A stretch of 64,000 bases of DNA from Rhodoferax sp. Lineage in GTDB: Bacteria > Pseudomonadota > Gammaproteobacteria > Burkholderiales > Burkholderiaceae_C. The first letter of the stretch is position 1. Each line of letters opens with the position of its first letter. Below, in pieces: positions 60,076 to 64,000 of this stretch. The translations under genes and the position numbers were made by a program. Under the pieces are notes generated by a model. That model was not told the origin of the DNA. It saw only the letters and a program-made list of their open reading frames with translations, and did not search any database. The stretch lies in NCBI GenBank assembly GCA_019449595.1, contig JAGRPL010000010.1:186001-250000 (forward strand), written 5' to 3'.

Positions 60076-63000
60076 ATGAGTCATTTTTTAGATCGACTAA
60101 GCCACTTTTCCAGCCCGAAGGAGACCTTTTCGGACGGCCATGGCGTTACCACGGGTGAAGACCGCACCTGGGAAGACGCATACCGCGACCGTTGGGCCCA
60201 CGACAAGATCGTGCGTTCCACCCACGGCGTGAACTGCACAGGTTCGTGCTCCTGGAAAATCTATGTCAAGGGCGGCATCGTCACCTGGGAAACCCAGCAG
60301 ACCGATTACCCCCGCACCCGCGACGACCTGCCCAACCACGAGCCCCGTGGCTGCGCGCGCGGCGCATCCTATTCCTGGTACCTGTACAGCGCCAACCGCG
60401 TGAAGTACCCCATGGTGCGTGGCCGCCTGCTGCAGCACTGGCGTGCCGCGCTGGCCGTTGCCAAGAGCCCGGTCGACGCCTGGGCTGCCGTGGTCGAGAA
60501 CGATGCTGCCCGCAGCGAGTGGCAAAAGCAGCGCGGTCTGGGTGGATTCGTGCGCAGCACCTGGGAAGAAGTCAACCAGCTGATCGCCAGCGCCAACGTG
60601 TACACCGCCAAGAAATATGGCCCGGACCGCGTGATCGGTTTCTCGCCGATTCCTGCCATGTCCATGGTGTCCTACGCCGCCGGCAGCCGCTACCTGTCGC
60701 TCATCGGTGGCGTCTGCATGAGCTTCTACGACTGGTATTGCGACTTGCCTCCCTCCAGCCCGCAGGTGTGGGGCGAGCAGACCGACGTGCCCGAGTCCGC
60801 CGACTGGTACAACTCCAACTACATCATCGCCTGGGGCTCCAACGTGCCCCAGACCCGTACGCCAGACGCCCACTTCTTCACCGAAGTGCGCTACAAGGGC
60901 GCCAAGACGGTCGCCATTACCCCTGACTATTCCGAAGTCGCCAAGCTGGCCGACCTGTGGATGCACCCCAAGCAGGGTACCGATGCTGCCGTCGCCATGG
61001 CCATGGGCCACGTGATCCTCAAAGAGTTCTACTTTGACAAGCGCAGCGCCTACTTCGACGACTATGTGCGCCGCTATACCGACATGCCCAATCTGGTGCA
61101 GCTGGAAGAGCGCACCCTGCCGGACGGCCGCAAGGTCATGGTGCCGGGGCAATACGTGCGCGCCAGCGACTTCAGCGACAAGCTGGGCCAGGACAACAAC
61201 CCCGAGTGGAAGACGGTTGCCATCGACGAGAACGACAAGATCGTTCTGCCCAATGGCTCCATCGGTTTCCGTTGGGGCGCCGAGGGGCGCGCCGACATGG
61301 GCAAGTGGAACCTGGAGAGCAAGGAAGCGCGCGATAACGGTGACACCAAGCTCAAGTTGAGCCTGATGGAGGGCGCAACGCCGAACTACGAAGTCGGCGA
61401 CGTCGGTTTCCCCTATTTCGGCGGTATCGACACCCCCAACTTCACGGCCAACAAGCAAGGTGCTGCCGTGGACGACGTGCTGGTGCGCAAGGTGCCGGTG
61501 CGCCGCGTCCAGCTGGGCGACCGCACGGTGCTGGTCGCCACGGTTTTCGACCTGACCGTGGCCAACTACGGTGTGGCCCGCGGGCTGGCTGGCGACAATG
61601 GCGCCACCAGCTACGACCAGGACACCCCCTATACCCCGGCATGGCAGGAAAAGATCACCGGCGTCAAGCGCGACCAGGTGATTGCCGTGGCGCGCCAGTT
61701 CGCCGATAACGCCGACAAGACCCGTGGCAAGTCCATGGTCATCATCGGTGCGGCCATGAACCACTGGTACCACAGCGACATGAACTACCGCGGCATCATC
61801 AACATGCTGATGATGTGCGGCTGTATCGGCCAAAGCGGCGGCGGCTGGGCCCACTATGTGGGTCAGGAAAAGCTCCGTCCCCAGACCGGCTGGACGGCGC
61901 TGGCCTTCGCGCTGGACTGGGTGCGTCCACCCCGCCAGATGAATTCCACCAGCTTCTTCTATGCGCACACCGACCAGTGGCGCTACGAAAAACTGGGTGT
62001 GGACGAAATCCTGTCGCCCCTGGCCGACAAGACGAAGTTCGGCGGCAGCATGATCGACTACAACGTGCGTTCCGAGCGCATGGGCTGGCTGCCCAGCGCA
62101 CCGCAACTGGAAACCAATTCGTTCCAGGTGGTCAAGGATGCGCAGGCCGCAGGCATGGACACCAAGGACTATGTCGTCAAGTCGCTCAAGGACGGTTCCT
62201 TGAAGATGAGCTGCGAAGACCCGGATAACCCCAAGAACTGGCCACGCAACATGTTCGTGTGGCGTTCCAACATTCTGGGCTCTTCCGGCAAGGGCCACGA
62301 GTACTTCCTCAAGCACCTGCTGGGTACCACCAACGGCGTGCAGGGCAAGGACCTGGGCAAGGACGAAGCCAAACCCACCGAAGTGCAGTGGCATGACAAG
62401 GCGCCCGAAGGCAAGCTGGACCTGCTGGTCACGCTGGATTTCCGCATGAGCACCACCTGCCTGTACTCGGACATCGTGCTGCCCACGGCCACCTGGTATG
62501 AGAAGAACGACCTCAACACCAGCGACATGCACCCCTTCATCCACCCGCTGTCCACGGCAGTGGACCCCGCGTGGCAAGCGCGCTCGGACTGGGAAATCTA
62601 CAAGGGTTTCGCCAAGGCCTACAGCGAAGTGTGCGTGGGTCACCTGGGCGTCGAGAAGGAAGTGGTGCTCACGCCGTTGATGCACGATACGGCCTCCGAG
62701 CTGGCACAGCCCTTCGACGTGAAGGACTGGAAGAAGGGCGAGTGCGAACTGATCCCCGGCAAGACTGCTCCGAGCGTGGCCGTCATCGAGCGCGACTACC
62801 CCAACACCTACGCCCGCTTCACGTCCCTCGGACCGCTGATGGAAAAAGCCGGCAACGGTGGCAAGGGCATCGGCTGGAATACAGACGTCGAGGTCAAGCA
62901 GCTGCAGAGCCTCAACGGCAAGGTGCTGACGGACGGCGTGTCCAAGGGCATGGCCAAGATCGAGACGGACATCGACGCTGCTGAAGTCATCCTGCAACTG

Positions 63001-63858
63001 GCTCCCGAGACCAATGGTCACGTGGCCGTCAAGGCCTGGGAGGCCCTGTCCAAGATCACCGGACGCGACCACACCCACCTGGCCATCCACCGCGAAGACG
63101 AGAAGATCCGCTTCCGTGACGTGCAGGCACAGCCGCGCAAGATCATTTCCAGCCCGACCTGGAGCGGCATCGAGTCCGAGACCGTGTCGTACAACGCCGG
63201 TTACACCAACGTGCATGAACTGATCCCATGGCGCACCCTGACCGGTCGCCAGCACTTCTACCTGGACCACCCCTGGATGGTGGCCTTTGGTGAGGGGCTG
63301 TCCACCTACCGTCCGCCTGTGGACCTGAAGGCCGTTGCCGGCATCAAGGACCGCAAGCCCAATGGCAACAAGGAAATTTCCTTGAACTTCATCACGCCGC
63401 ACCAGAAGTGGGGTATCCACTCCACCTACACGGACAACCTGCTGATGCTGACCCTGAGCCGTGGCGGCCCTTGCGTGTGGATGAGCGAAGACGATGCCAA
63501 GGAAGCGGGCATTGAGGACAACGACTGGATCGAGCTGTTCAACACCAACGGCGCCATCGCGGCCCGTGCGGTGGTGAGCCAGCGCGTGAACCCCGGCATG
63601 GTCCTGATGTACCACGCGCAGGAAAAGATCGTGAACACGCCCGGAGCGGAAATCACCAACACCCGTGGTGGCATTCACAACTCCGTGACCCGCGTGGTGC
63701 TCAAGCCCACGCACATGATCGGTGGCTACGCGCAGTTCAGCTACGGCTTCAACTACTACGGAACCATTGGTACCAACCGCGATGAGTTTGTGGTGGTGCG
63801 CAAGATGCGCAAGATTGACTGGCTCGATGACGAAGCCGCAGCAACCATCCAGGCTTAA
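60076..63858 (+). CDS. narG: Respiratory nitrate reductase alpha subunit
   Basis: A 1260-aa molybdo-bis-MGD enzyme. The N-terminus STHGVNCTGSCSWKIYVKGG has the His and two Cys of cluster FS0, with the third Cys in PRGCARGASYSWY; SFYDWYCDLPPSSP holds the Mo-ligand Asp and VPESADWYNSNYIIAWGSNVPQT the cofactor contacts. The length and motifs match NarG (about 1250 aa). It reduces nitrate to nitrite on the cytoplasmic face with electrons from NarHI. ATG at 60076 follows CCGGAGA. Confidence 0.97.
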   Translation: MSHFLDRLSHFSSPKETFSDGHGVTTGEDRTWEDAYRDRWAHDKIVRSTHGVNCTGSCSWKIYVKGGIVTWETQQTDYPRTRDDLPNHEPRGCARGASYSWYLYSANRVKYPMVRGRLLQHWRAALAVAKSPVDAWAAVVENDAARSEWQKQRGLGGFVRSTWEEVNQLIASANVYTAKKYGPDRVIGFSPIPAMSMVSYAAGSRYLSLIGGVCMSFYDWYCDLPPSSPQVWGEQTDVPESADWYNSNYIIAWGSNVPQTRTPDAHFFTEVRYKGAKTVAITPDYSEVAKLADLWMHPKQGTDAAVAMAMGHVILKEFYFDKRSAYFDDYVRRYTDMPNLVQLEERTLPDGRKVMVPGQYVRASDFSDKLGQDNNPEWKTVAIDENDKIVLPNGSIGFRWGAEGRADMGKWNLESKEARDNGDTKLKLSLMEGATPNYEVGDVGFPYFGGIDTPNFTANKQGAAVDDVLVRKVPVRRVQLGDRTVLVATVFDLTVANYGVARGLAGDNGATSYDQDTPYTPAWQEKITGVKRDQVIAVARQFADNADKTRGKSMVIIGAAMNHWYHSDMNYRGIINMLMMCGCIGQSGGGWAHYVGQEKLRPQTGWTALAFALDWVRPPRQMNSTSFFYAHTDQWRYEKLGVDEILSPLADKTKFGGSMIDYNVRSERMGWLPSAPQLETNSFQVVKDAQAAGMDTKDYVVKSLKDGSLKMSCEDPDNPKNWPRNMFVWRSNILGSSGKGHEYFLKHLLGTTNGVQGKDLGKDEAKPTEVQWHDKAPEGKLDLLVTLDFRMSTTCLYSDIVLPTATWYEKNDLNTSDMHPFIHPLSTAVDPAWQARSDWEIYKGFAKAYSEVCVGHLGVEKEVVLTPLMHDTASELAQPFDVKDWKKGECELIPGKTAPSVAVIERDYPNTYARFTSLGPLMEKAGNGGKGIGWNTDVEVKQLQSLNGKVLTDGVSKGMAKIETDIDAAEVILQLAPETNGHVAVKAWEALSKITGRDHTHLAIHREDEKIRFRDVQAQPRKIISSPTWSGIESETVSYNAGYTNVHELIPWRTLTGRQHFYLDHPWMVAFGEGLSTYRPPVDLKAVAGIKDRKPNGNKEISLNFITPHQKWGIHSTYTDNLLMLTLSRGGPCVWMSEDDAKEAGIEDNDWIELFNTNGAIAARAVVSQRVNPGMVLMYHAQEKIVNTPGAEITNTRGGIHNSVTRVVLKPTHMIGGYAQFSYGFNYYGTIGTNRDEFVVVRKMRKIDWLDDEAAATIQA

Positions 63859-63873
63859 GAAGGAGCACACAAC

Positions 63874-64000
63874 ATGAAAGTACGCGCGCAAATCGCCATG
63901 GTGCTGAACCTGGACAAGTGCATCGGATGCCACACCTGTTCAGTCACCTGCAAAAACGTCTGGACCAGCCGTCCGGGCATGGAATACGCCTGGTTCAACA
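63874..64000 (+). CDS. narH: Respiratory nitrate reductase beta subunit (3' partial)
   Basis: The first 42 codons of NarH. KVRAQIAMVLNLDKCIGCHTCSVTCKNVWTSR contains the first CxxCxxCxxxC iron-sulfur motif. It starts 15 bases after narG with AAGGAG as ribosome-binding site. The gene runs beyond the window end; narJ and narI are expected further on. Confidence 0.97.
   Translation, partial: MKVRAQIAMVLNLDKCIGCHTCSVTCKNVWTSRPGMEYAWFN

Noticed and set aside
60097..63933. A 1278-aa open frame on the minus strand opposite narG
   Set aside because: It is a shadow of narG in high-GC DNA: low-complexity His/Gly/Val-rich translation, no family similarity, and the plus strand has a complete NarG.

Overview
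This is a high-GC chromosomal window from a betaproteobacterium, most likely a member of the Comamonadaceae (Rhodoferax/Polaromonas/Acidovorax relatives). Pointers are the coxB(+heme c)-ctaD-ctaG-DUF2970-ctaE order with SURF1, CtaA, CtaB and Sco1 downstream, a Bug-type TctC solute receptor, a DUF1841 gene, and at least six copies of a short dispersed repeat (core GCTAT..ATAGC followed by TGCGCAG) that I associate with this family. No plasmid, phage or CRISPR signature is present.

Layout. 1-2.5 kb: two NAD(P)-dependent short-chain dehydrogenase/epimerase genes, a lower-GC orphan ORF and tRNA-Arg(CCU). 2.5-8.2 kb: a minus-strand MoxR/VWA operon with an acetyltransferase and a small membrane protein inside it, then cytochrome c4 and a Tat-exported metallophosphoesterase. 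8.2-14.8 kb: a PadR repressor divergent from a lipid-catabolic set, namely a 2,4-dienoyl-CoA-reductase-like enzyme with an extra C-terminal SnoaL/NTF2-like domain, a dienoyl-CoA-isomerase-like crotonase, a PcaF-like thiolase and a TauE/SafE permease. 14.8-22.5 kb: miscellaneous genes (secreted proteins, Kef antiporter, ParA-like ATPase, MaoC hydratase, TrmL, Yip1-like protein, MarR, Cys/Met lyase, PAP2 protein).

22.7-41.0 kb: an aryl-polyene / xanthomonadin-type pigment cluster of about 22 genes. One long translationally coupled plus-strand operon carries ACP, membrane protein, ACP/CoA ligase, hotdog dehydratase, LpxL-like acyltransferase, LolA-like protein, MMPL exporter, hydrolase, deacetylase, methyltransferase, ketosynthase, chain-length factor, dehydratase and ketoreductase. 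A convergent minus-strand block carries two methyltransferases, a glycosyltransferase, a PlsC acyltransferase and a chorismatase. A second plus-strand operon carries ACP, ketosynthase and FabZ-type dehydratase. The chorismatase suggests that the aromatic starter is made from chorismate (as XanB2 does in Xanthomonas); no aromatic ammonia-lyase is seen.

41-52 kb: comF and a BioC-like methyltransferase, then the aa3-type cytochrome c oxidase locus with its assembly factors and heme A/O synthesis. 52-54.2 kb: a Bug/TctC receptor gene bracketed by two copies of the dispersed repeat, then rpoH (sigma 32) whose promoter carries a near-perfect CIRCE operator. 54.3-64 kb: the respiratory nitrate reduction locus narX-narL-narK1-narK2-narG-narH (narH cut by the window end), with a perfect FNR box at the narL stop codon followed by a hairpin. 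The window thus holds both the aerobic terminal oxidase and the anaerobic nitrate respiratory system.
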